DNA from: Savagea sp.
GTDB lineage: Bacteria > Bacillota > Bacilli > Bacillales_A > Planococcaceae
Reading direction: 5' to 3'
DNA length: 5,099 nt
Assembly: GCA_030152265.1 (NCBI GenBank)
Contig: JASLHQ010000222.1
Coordinates: 1-5,099, forward strand
The notes under the pieces: model-generated
Databases searched by the model: none
Seen by the model: the letters and a program-made list of their open reading frames with translations, nothing else
Told to the model about the DNA's origin: nothing
Shown here: positions 1-5,099 of the stretch, piece by piece
Layout of the letters: each line of letters begins with the position of its first letter
Numbering within the stretch: position 1 is the first letter of the stretch
Translations under genes and position numbers: made by a program

Positions 1-33
1 ATTGAAGACGAGACAGTCGGCGAAGAAGCTTAA
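1..33 (+). CDS. sufC: SufC, SUF system ATPase (C-terminal 10 residues only)
   Basis: The window opens inside a reading frame that ends IEDETVGEEA-stop. This tail is nearly identical to the C-terminus I remember for Bacillus subtilis SufC (IEDETVGQEA). It also lies directly before sufD, where sufC sits in the Bacillota sufCDSUB order. SufC is the cytoplasmic ABC-type ATPase that binds SufB and SufD and drives the conformational change needed for Fe-S cluster assembly. None of its Walker or signature motifs are in the window, so the call rests on the tail and the context. The stop is 18 nt before the sufD start, so the two genes are clearly co-transcribed. Confidence 0.85.
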   Translation: MEDETVGEEA

Positions 34-51
34 GAAAGGGGACGAATAAGG

Positions 52-1359
52 ATGACGGTTGAAACAAAAATCAACATGACCGAGCAAGACGTCCGCGCTT
101 TCTCAAAAGCAATGAACGAAGCAGATTGGATGGCGGACTTCCGTGCAGACGCATTGAATAAAGTTGAGCATGTCGCAATGCCAACACCAGATAAAACGAA
201 AATCGATAAATGGAATTTTACACAATTCCCTAAACATACAGTCGAGAGTGCAGCGTTCTCTTCATTAGAAGAACTTGTCGGTGAAGCGAAAGAATTAGTA
301 GACGTAGAGAAGCAACAAAACCTCTACATCCAACATAACAACACACCTGCTTACATTTCATTGTCAGATGAATTAAAAGAACAAGGTGTTATTTTGACGG
401 ATATTTTCACAGCGACACGCGAACATGCAGAGCTCGTTCAAAAATATTATATGACAGAAGCAGTGAAAGTGAACGAACATCGTTTAACGACATTGCACGC
501 TGCGTTAATGAACGGTGGCGTATTCCTTTACGTGCCACGTAACGTTGAGATTACAGAGCCGATTCAAGTATTGTATTTACATGACGATGCTGAAGCGAGC
601 CTCTTTAACCATACATTAGTCGTTGCAGAAGAAAGCAGTTCTGTCACATATGTGGAGAACTACTTATCGACAGTAGAAGAAGCGAAAGGTTTAGCAAATA
701 TCGTTTCTGAAGTTGTAGCGAAAGATAATGCAAAAGTTATTTTCGGAGCAGTAGACGTTTTAGCTGAAGGATTCACGACATATGTGACACGCCGTGGAGT
801 AACGGGTCGCGATGCACGTATCGAGTGGGCGCTCGGCTTAATGAACGATTCAGATACAATCGCAGAAAACATTACACACTTAGTAGGAGATAACTCTTCA
901 AGTGACTTCAAAATGGTGACGATCGGTCGCGGAGATCAAAAACAAAACTTCACGACAGATATCGTACACATCGGTTTAGATACGGATGCTTTCATTTTGA
1001 AACACGGTGTAATGAAAGATGCGACAACGTCGATCTTTAACGGAATCGGCCGTATTTTAAAAGGTGCAACACGCGCAAACGCTGTACAAGAATCACGCGT
1101 ACTCATGTTGAGCGAAAAAGCACGCGGAGATGCGAACCCGATTTTATTAATCGATGAAGACGATGTTACAGCAGGTCACGCAGCATCTGTCGGTCGTGTA
1201 GACCCGATGCAACTTTACTATTTAATGAGCCGCGGGATTTCACAAGAAGAAGCAGAACGCCTCATCATTCACGGTTTCTTAGAACCAGTTGTGAGCAAAC
1301 TTCCAATTGAAGGTGTTAAGAAGCAGTTGACGGAGGTTATCGAAAGGAAAGTGCGCTAA
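52..1359 (+). CDS. sufD: SufD, Fe-S cluster assembly scaffold subunit
   Basis: The product is 435 residues, close to the usual length of Bacillota SufD (about 437). SufD pairs with SufB and two SufC subunits in the cytoplasmic SufBC2D complex, which builds Fe-S clusters and is linked to iron acquisition. An N-terminal helical part (about 1-140) is followed by a beta-helix core (about 150-350) and a C-terminal helical part. The family hallmark TAGHAASVGRVDP (373-385) carries His376, which aligns with the functional His360 of E. coli SufD by my reading. The protein has no cysteine at all, and Ser348 sits where SufB has its key Cys375, as expected for the SufD partner. The start is ATG 52, with an AAAGGGG Shine-Dalgarno (35-41) 10 nt upstream and an N-terminus matching the family. 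The stop shares one base with the sufS start. Confidence 0.97.
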   Translation: MTVETKINMTEQDVRAFSKAMNEADWMADFRADALNKVEHVAMPTPDKTKIDKWNFTQFPKHTVESAAFSSLEELVGEAKELVDVEKQQNLYIQHNNTPAYISLSDELKEQGVILTDIFTATREHAELVQKYYMTEAVKVNEHRLTTLHAALMNGGVFLYVPRNVEITEPIQVLYLHDDAEASLFNHTLVVAEESSSVTYVENYLSTVEEAKGLANIVSEVVAKDNAKVIFGAVDVLAEGFTTYVTRRGVTGRDARIEWALGLMNDSDTIAENITHLVGDNSSSDFKMVTIGRGDQKQNFTTDIVHIGLDTDAFILKHGVMKDATTSIFNGIGRILKGATRANAVQESRVLMLSEKARGDANPILLIDEDDVTAGHAASVGRVDPMQLYYLMSRGISQEEAERLIIHGFLEPVVSKLPIEGVKKQLTEVIERKVR

Positions 1360-2579
1360 TGTTAACAAACAAAATTCGCGAACAATTTCCCATTTTAAAA
1401 GAAGAAGTGAACGGCAAACCGGTCGTTTATTTAGATAGTGCGGCGACGAGTCAAAAACCACAAGCTGTCATCGATGCAGTGAGTCATTACTACGAAACAT
1501 CGAATGCGAACGTTCACCGCGGTGTACACACACTCGGTAACTTAGCGACAGACGCATATGAAGGAGCGCGCGATAAAGTGCGCGCCTTCATCAATGCGAA
1601 TGAAGCAGCAGAAATTATTTTCACACGTGGTACGACGACTTCTTTAAACCTCGTCGCTCAAAGTTACGGCATGATGAATGTAGAAGAAGGCGATGAAATC
1701 GTCATCAGCTACATGGAACACCATTCCAACATCATTCCGTGGCAACAAGTCGCAAAAGCGAAAAAAGCGACATTGAAATATATCGAGTTAACAGAAGATG
1801 GCGAGATTACGCTAGATGCAGTGAAAGCTCAAGTGACAGACAAAACGAAAATCGTTTCCGTCGCTTACGCATCGAACGTGCTCGGTACGATCAACCCAGT
1901 GAAAGAAATCGCTGAAATTGCACACGCACACGGCGCGGTGATGGTCGTCGATGCAGCGCAAGCAGCTCCTCACTTAAAAATTGACGTACAAAACATCAAC
2001 TGTGATTTCCTCGCATTTTCTGGTCACAAAATGTGTGCACCGACAGGAATTGGGGTATTGTACGGGAAACGTGCATTGCTCGACGCGATGGAACCGGTTG
2101 AATTCGGTGGTGAGATGATCGATTTCGTCGGACTACACGATTCAACGTGGAAAGAGCTTCCTTGGAAGTTTGAAGGAGGTACGCCGATCATTGCAGGAGC
2201 GGTCGGTTTAGGTGCAGCGATCGATTATTTAGAAGAAATCGGTCTCGACAATATCGCACGTCATGAACAAGAGCTCGTCGCTTATGCGATTGAACGTATG
2301 CAAGAGATTGAAGGAATCGAATTGTACGGTCCACTCGACCCAGCGCGTCGTGCAGGACTCATTACATTCAATCTTCAAGAAGTGCATCCACATGATTTAG
2401 CGACAGTGCTCGATATGAACGGTATCGCAATTCGAGCAGGTCACCACTGTGCACAGCCATTGATGAAATGGTTAGAGCAGTCGGCGACAGCACGTGCAAG
2501 CTTTTACTTGTACAATACGAAAGAAGATATCGATCAATTCGTTGAAGGACTCAAGATGGCAAAGGAGTATTTCGGATGA
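1359..2579 (+). CDS. sufS: SufS, group II cysteine desulfurase (PLP-dependent)
   Basis: This 406-residue cytoplasmic enzyme removes sulfur from L-cysteine, giving alanine and a protein persulfide that is passed to SufU. It is a fold-type I PLP enzyme. SGHK (221-224) holds the Schiff-base lysine Lys224. VVDAAQ (196-201) supplies Asp198 and Gln201, which contact the cofactor ring. His121 in EHHSN stacks on the pyridine ring. RAGHHCAQP (359-367) carries the catalytic Cys364 on the short loop typical of group II, with Arg379 in ARASFYLYN for substrate binding. The start is ATG 1359, overlapping the sufD stop by one base (TAATG), with AAAGGAAA at 1343-1350 as the ribosome site. A three-residue insertion near 325-329 relative to remembered B. 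subtilis SufS shifts the catalytic Cys from 361 to 364. SufS and CsdA cannot be told apart by motif alone, but the operon settles it. Confidence 0.97.
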   Translation: MLTNKIREQFPILKEEVNGKPVVYLDSAATSQKPQAVIDAVSHYYETSNANVHRGVHTLGNLATDAYEGARDKVRAFINANEAAEIIFTRGTTTSLNLVAQSYGMMNVEEGDEIVISYMEHHSNIIPWQQVAKAKKATLKYIELTEDGEITLDAVKAQVTDKTKIVSVAYASNVLGTINPVKEIAEIAHAHGAVMVVDAAQAAPHLKIDVQNINCDFLAFSGHKMCAPTGIGVLYGKRALLDAMEPVEFGGEMIDFVGLHDSTWKELPWKFEGGTPIIAGAVGLGAAIDYLEEIGLDNIARHEQELVAYAIERMQEIEGIELYGPLDPARRAGLITFNLQEVHPHDLATVLDMNGIAIRAGHHCAQPLMKWLEQSATARASFYLYNTKEDIDQFVEGLKMAKEYFG

Positions 2580-3010
2580 GTATGAATAACAAACTCGATC
2601 AACTGTATCGCTCGGTCATTATGGATCACTACAAAAGCCCGCGCAATAAAGGGGTACTCGAGGATAACAATATTACAGTAGACATGAATAACCCGACGTG
2701 TGGAGATGTCATCCATTTAACACTTCAAGTAGAAGACGGTGTCGTAAAAGATGCTCGCTTCGAAGGAGAAGGATGTTCGATTTCGATGTCGTCAGCATCG
2801 ATGATGACACAACTCGTCAAAGGCAAAACAGTCGAAGAAGCGTTGCACTATGCAGACAATTTTTCGAAAATGATGCTCGGGGAAGAAGTGGACGATGACG
2901 TAGATTTTGATGACGCTGAAGCTCTATCAGGAGTTGCGAAGTTCCCAGCCCGCATTAAATGCGCAACACTCGCATGGAAGGCGATGGAACAAGGCGTTCA
3001 ACAAAAATAA
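2576..3010 (+). CDS. sufU: SufU, zinc-dependent sulfurtransferase partner of SufS
   Basis: The product is 144 residues, matching Bacillota SufU. SufU receives the persulfide sulfur from SufS by zinc-ligand exchange and hands it on to SufBCD. It resembles IscU but is not thought to be the scaffold in Bacillus. The metal ligands are visible: Cys42 and Asp44 in NNPTCGD, Cys67 in GEGCSIS, and Cys129 in ARIKCATL. A SufU-type insertion rich in acidic residues (about 103-115) lies between the second and third cysteine, a feature that separates SufU from IscU. The start at ATG 2576 overlaps the sufS stop as ATGA. AAAGGAG (2561-2567) lies 8 nt upstream and the MSxNxxLDxLYR start fits the family. A second ATG at 2582 is two codons downstream and less well placed. 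Coupling to sufS fits their direct pairing. Confidence 0.96.
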   Translation: MSMNNKLDQLYRSVIMDHYKSPRNKGVLEDNNITVDMNNPTCGDVIHLTLQVEDGVVKDARFEGEGCSISMSSASMMTQLVKGKTVEEALHYADNFSKMMLGEEVDDDVDFDDAEALSGVAKFPARIKCATLAWKAMEQGVQQK

Positions 3011-3014
3011 GAAC

Positions 3015-3019
3015 GGAGG
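3015..3019 (+). promoter_or_regulatory. Shine-Dalgarno site of sufB
   Basis: GGAGG lies 7 nt before ATG 3027, in the 16-nt gap after the sufU stop. It fixes the sufB start: the frame is open further upstream to an ATG at 2907 inside sufU, but that would add 40 residues unlike any SufB. It is the strongest ribosome site in the window and the only one in the operon, apart from that of sufD, that lies outside an upstream coding sequence. Confidence 0.85.
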
Positions 3020-3026
3020 AATAACA

Positions 3027-4424
3027 ATGGTTAAAAAGATGCCAGATGTTGGCGATTATAAATATGGTTTCCATGACAAAGACGTTTCGGTGTTCCGTTC
3101 AGAACGTGGCTTAACGCGTGAAATTGTAGAAGAAATTTCAAGCATGAAAGAAGAGCCAGAATGGATGTTAGAATATCGTTTGAAATCACTCGATATTTTC
3201 TATTCAAAGCCGATGCCACAATGGGGCGGAGACTTAAATGAATTAAACTTCGACGAAATTACGTACTACGTAAAACCGTCAGAAGCGACAGAACGTTCAT
3301 GGGATGAAGTTCCTGAAGAAATTAAACGTACGTTTGATAAATTAGGAATTCCTGAAGCGGAACAGAAGTATCTTGCAGGGGTTTCAGCTCAGTATGAATC
3401 TGAAGTTGTTTACCACAACATGAAGGAAGATTTAGAAGATCTCGGAATCGTCTTTAAAGATACAGACTCTGCATTGAAAGAAAACGAAGAATTATTCCGT
3501 GAACATTGGGGGAAAGTTATCCCGAATACGGACAACAAATTCGCTGCGCTAAACTCAGCAGTTTGGTCAGGTGGTTCATTCATTTACGTACCACCAGGTG
3601 TTAAAGTAGATACACCACTTCAAGCATATTTCCGTATTAACTCGGAAAATATGGGACAGTTCGAGCGTACGCTCATCATCGTAGACGAAGGCGCAAGCGT
3701 TCACTACGTAGAAGGATGTACAGCACCTGTTTACACGACGAACTCACTTCACTCAGCTGTCGTTGAGATCATCGTGAAAAAAGACGCATACTGCCGTTAC
3801 ACGACAATTCAAAACTGGGCGAACAACGTTTACAACTTAGTAACGAAACGTACAGTCGTTGAAGCGAACGGAACGATGGAATGGGTCGACGGAAACATCG
3901 GATCGAAATTAACGATGAAATACCCAGCATGTATTTTAAAAGGCGAAGGCGCACGTGGTATGACACTTTCTATCGCATTAGCAGGAGAAGGACAGCACCA
4001 AGACGCTGGAGCGAAAATGATTCACCTCGCACCGAATACGTCATCAACGATCGTATCGAAATCAATCTCTCACCACGGTGGTAAAGTAACGTACCGCGGA
4101 ATTGTTGAATTCGGACGTCGTGCAGACGGCGCTCGTGCGAACATCGAATGTGATACGTTAATTATGGATGACAAATCGACATCAGATACGATTCCATATA
4201 ACGAAATTAAAAACGATAACATTTCACTCGAACACGAAGCGAAAGTTTCAAAAGTTTCGGAAGAGCAGCTCTTCTACTTAATGAGCCGCGGTATTTCAGA
4301 ACTTGAAGCGACAGAAATGATCGTCATGGGCTTCATTGAGCCATTCACAAAAGAACTTCCGATGGAATACGCAGTCGAAATGAACCGCCTCATCAACTAC
4401 GAAATGGAAGGTTCAATCGGTTAA
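3027..4424 (+). CDS. sufB: SufB, Fe-S cluster assembly scaffold
   Basis: The product is 465 residues, the length I recall for B. subtilis SufB. SufB is the core scaffold of the SufBC2D complex: it accepts sulfur and builds the nascent cluster with SufD and SufC. The N-terminus MVKKMPDVGDYKYGF matches the family and sets the start at 3027. A helical region (to about 145) precedes the beta-helix core. Cysteines are at 231 (EGCTAP), 256, 302 and 375. Cys375 in IECDTLIM fits E. coli Cys405, and Glu402-His403-Glu404 in LEHEA fit E. coli Glu432-His433-Glu434, with the same 29-residue spacing between Cys405 and Glu434. His403 aligns with His376 of SufD, showing the SufB/SufD paralogy. The C-terminal YLMSRGIS segment is shared with SufD almost base for base. 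It is the last gene of the operon, with a terminator stem starting 9 nt after its stop. Confidence 0.98.
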   Translation: MVKKMPDVGDYKYGFHDKDVSVFRSERGLTREIVEEISSMKEEPEWMLEYRLKSLDIFYSKPMPQWGGDLNELNFDEITYYVKPSEATERSWDEVPEEIKRTFDKLGIPEAEQKYLAGVSAQYESEVVYHNMKEDLEDLGIVFKDTDSALKENEELFREHWGKVIPNTDNKFAALNSAVWSGGSFIYVPPGVKVDTPLQAYFRINSENMGQFERTLIIVDEGASVHYVEGCTAPVYTTNSLHSAVVEIIVKKDAYCRYTTIQNWANNVYNLVTKRTVVEANGTMEWVDGNIGSKLTMKYPACILKGEGARGMTLSIALAGEGQHQDAGAKMIHLAPNTSSTIVSKSISHHGGKVTYRGIVEFGRRADGARANIECDTLIMDDKSTSDTIPYNEIKNDNISLEHEAKVSKVSEEQLFYLMSRGISELEATEMIVMGFIEPFTKELPMEYAVEMNRLINYEMEGSIG

Positions 4425-4433
4425 TCACTTAAT

Positions 4434-4470
4434 ACCCTTGTCACAATACTATTTGTGGCAAGGGTTTTTT
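4434..4470 (+). terminator. Rho-independent terminator of the suf operon
   Basis: A 13-bp stem pairs 4434-4446 (ACCCTTGTCACAA) with 4453-4465 (TTGTGGCAAGGGT), with one G-T wobble, around a 6-nt loop. Six T residues follow at 4465-4470, the first of them also closing the stem. It begins 9 nt after the sufB stop and is a textbook intrinsic terminator. It separates the suf operon from the permease gene, which therefore probably has its own promoter. Confidence 0.93.
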
Positions 4471-4640
4471 CATTTATATAGAGAAAATATAGAATGAATG
4501 ATTGAGTGTTATTTTTTGTCAACCTCGTATCATTTCTATGAATTTCAAAAAAATTTTCAAGAAAAAATTTAAATTGAAAAAAGAACTGTAACTGTTATAT
4601 ATCAAAGGATGCACAGTTTTTTAAAAGGATAATTCGTCTG
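4471..4640. other. AT-rich intergenic stretch, no gene seen
   Basis: With the terminator before it and the promoter region after it, this forms the 316-nt gap between sufB and the permease. It is far richer in A and T than the suf genes, with homopolymer A and T runs. I see no credible reading frame, tRNA or known riboswitch. It holds an inverted repeat TTTTCAA (4554-4560) / TTGAAAA (4574-4580) and a tandem AACTGT pair with a downstream inverted copy, listed separately. Confidence 0.7.
4580..4622 (+). terminator. Possible weak hairpin followed by T-run (attenuator- or terminator-like)
   Basis: AACTGT occurs twice in tandem (4584-4589 and 4590-4595). Either copy can pair with ACAGTT at 4613-4618, which runs into TTTTTT (4617-4622). 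With the first copy the A residues at 4580-4582 can also pair with the T-run. The loop is long (17 or 23 nt) and the stem is short and AT-rich, so intrinsic stability is low. It could be a weak terminator on either strand, an attenuator before the permease, or an operator with three half-sites, or simply chance. Confidence 0.25.
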
Positions 4641-4659
4641 AGAGGTAATGAATGAGGGG

Positions 4660-4687
4660 TTGACAAAGAAAAATAACGTTTTAAACT
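4660..4687 (+). promoter_or_regulatory. Candidate sigma-A promoter for the permease gene
   Basis: A perfect TTGACA at 4660-4665 is followed after 16 nt by TAAACT (4682-4687), a 4-of-6 match to the -10 consensus. Transcription would start near 4695, about 45 nt before ATG 4741, which fits a normal short leader. A second perfect TTGACA at 4687-4692 has no good -10 at the right distance. A promoter is expected here because a strong terminator cuts the permease off from the suf operon. Confidence 0.45.
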
Positions 4688-4740
4688 TGACAACATACCA
4701 ATTTAGAAAAGAGGAACCATATCGGAAAAGGGATGATGTC

Positions 4741-5099
4741 ATGTTTTGGATCGCTTCGACGGCAATTATCGTACCACTTATTTGTTTAGTTTTTTTAAGA
4801 ATGAATGCATTAAAAGGGATGAGTATTAGTTTACTTTTTGTTTTAGGTGCAGCTTACTATTGGAAAATGTCGATTACTGTCATTGGGGCTTCGATGATTC
4901 AAGGGGTATTTAAAGCATTTGCTATCATTTTTATTTTATTTGGCGCAACTGTACTATTACAGACGTTAGAAAAAACAGGGGCGATTCGATGGATTGAAAA
5001 AAGCTTCACTGCTATTTCATCGGATTTGAATATTTTGCTCATTTTAATCGCATTTTTATTCGGCTCTCTCATAGAAGGAGTCGCGGGATTTGGAACACC
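4741..5099 (+). CDS. L-lactate permease family transporter (LctP/LldP-like), 5' part
   Basis: The reading frame is open from ATG 4741 to the window edge: 119 full codons, cut at the next one. The start MFWIASTAIIVPLICLVF is a transmembrane helix. Further hydrophobic segments lie at about 28-40, 57-75 and 96-111. The segment GSLIEGVAGFGT (108-119), with proline implied next, matches the EGxAGFG(A/T)P signature of the lactate permease family, inner-membrane symporters for L-lactate and sometimes glycolate. The family is about 500-560 residues, so roughly a fifth is present. AAAAGGGA (4726-4733) is the likely ribosome site, 7 nt before the ATG. The frame is also open upstream to ATG 4648, but the added 31 residues are charged, lie over the candidate promoter and do not look like the family. 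Whether lactate is the true substrate cannot be told from this part. Confidence 0.85.
   Translation, partial: MFWIASTAIIVPLICLVFLRMNALKGMSISLLFVLGAAYYWKMSITVIGASMIQGVFKAFAIIFILFGATVLLQTLEKTGAIRWIEKSFTAISSDLNILLILIAFLFGSLIEGVAGFGT

Noticed and set aside
660..911. Open frame of 83 codons on the minus strand within sufD
   Set aside because: It lies wholly antisense to a well-conserved gene, has no recognisable domain, and is explained by codon bias of sufD.
1279..1461. Minus-strand open frame across the sufD-sufS junction
   Set aside because: It is antisense to two firmly identified genes with no family likeness.
2534..2716. Minus-strand open frame across the sufS-sufU junction
   Set aside because: It is antisense to two real coding sequences; composition and length fit a shadow.
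2698..2898. Arginine-rich 66-codon frame on the plus strand inside sufU
   Set aside because: It is an out-of-frame reading of sufU; the Arg and Asp richness comes from GA/CG-rich codons of the real frame.
2907..3026. In-frame upstream extension of sufB beginning at ATG 2907 inside sufU
   Set aside because: It would add 40 residues with no family match and no good ribosome site. ATG 3027 has GGAGG at the right distance and gives the standard 465-residue SufB.
3031..3219. Minus-strand open frame of 62 codons at the sufB 5' end
   Set aside because: Shadow of sufB with no independent evidence.
3259..3273. Perfect 15-nt palindrome TTACGTACTACGTAA inside sufB
   Set aside because: It encodes the conserved ITYYVK region. 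A palindrome of this size is not surprising by chance in 5 kb, and it sits in coding sequence without other regulatory signs.
3769..4084. Overlapping antisense and sense open frames within sufB (minus 3769-3966, plus 3881-4084)
   Set aside because: Both are off-frame readings of a highly conserved part of sufB and have low-complexity, Arg- or Ser-rich content.
4666..4690. Possible catabolite-repression (cre) site around AACGTT before the permease
   Set aside because: The bases flanking the central CG do not match the cre consensus on the left arm and match only loosely on the right.

Overview
The window holds most of a SUF iron-sulfur cluster assembly operon of the Gram-positive type, gene order sufC-sufD-sufS-sufU-sufB. 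It is followed by a strong intrinsic terminator, an AT-rich intergenic stretch, and the 5' end of a permease of the lactate permease (LctP/LldP) family. The host is very probably a low- to moderate-GC member of the Bacillota, order Bacillales. The gene order, the zinc-type SufU in place of SufE or IscU, and the close residue-level match to my memory of Bacillus subtilis SufC/D/S/U/B all point there. I cannot name the genus from this sequence.

Layout: 1-33 is the last 11 codons of sufC. sufD (52-1359), sufS (1359-2579) and sufU (2576-3010) follow, with a TAATG junction and then an ATGA junction, which suggests translational coupling. sufB (3027-4424) has its own strong Shine-Dalgarno site after a 16-nt gap. 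A 13-bp hairpin plus six T residues at 4434-4470 ends the operon. The 316-nt stretch 4425-4740 holds this terminator, AT-rich sequence with small repeats, a weak second hairpin and a plausible sigma-A promoter for the permease at 4741, which runs off the window.

How the genes work together: SufS takes sulfur from cysteine as a persulfide on Cys364. SufU, a zinc protein with Cys42, Asp44, Cys67 and Cys129, accepts it. The SufB-SufC2-SufD scaffold, powered by the SufC ATPase, builds the cluster for delivery to apoproteins. All key residues I could place are intact, so the system looks complete and functional.

This is an ordinary housekeeping region. I found no undescribed system. The points worth a second look are small: the permease start and its control region, a hairpin inside sufS, a near-identical 21-nt stretch shared by sufD and sufB, and a short insertion in SufS.
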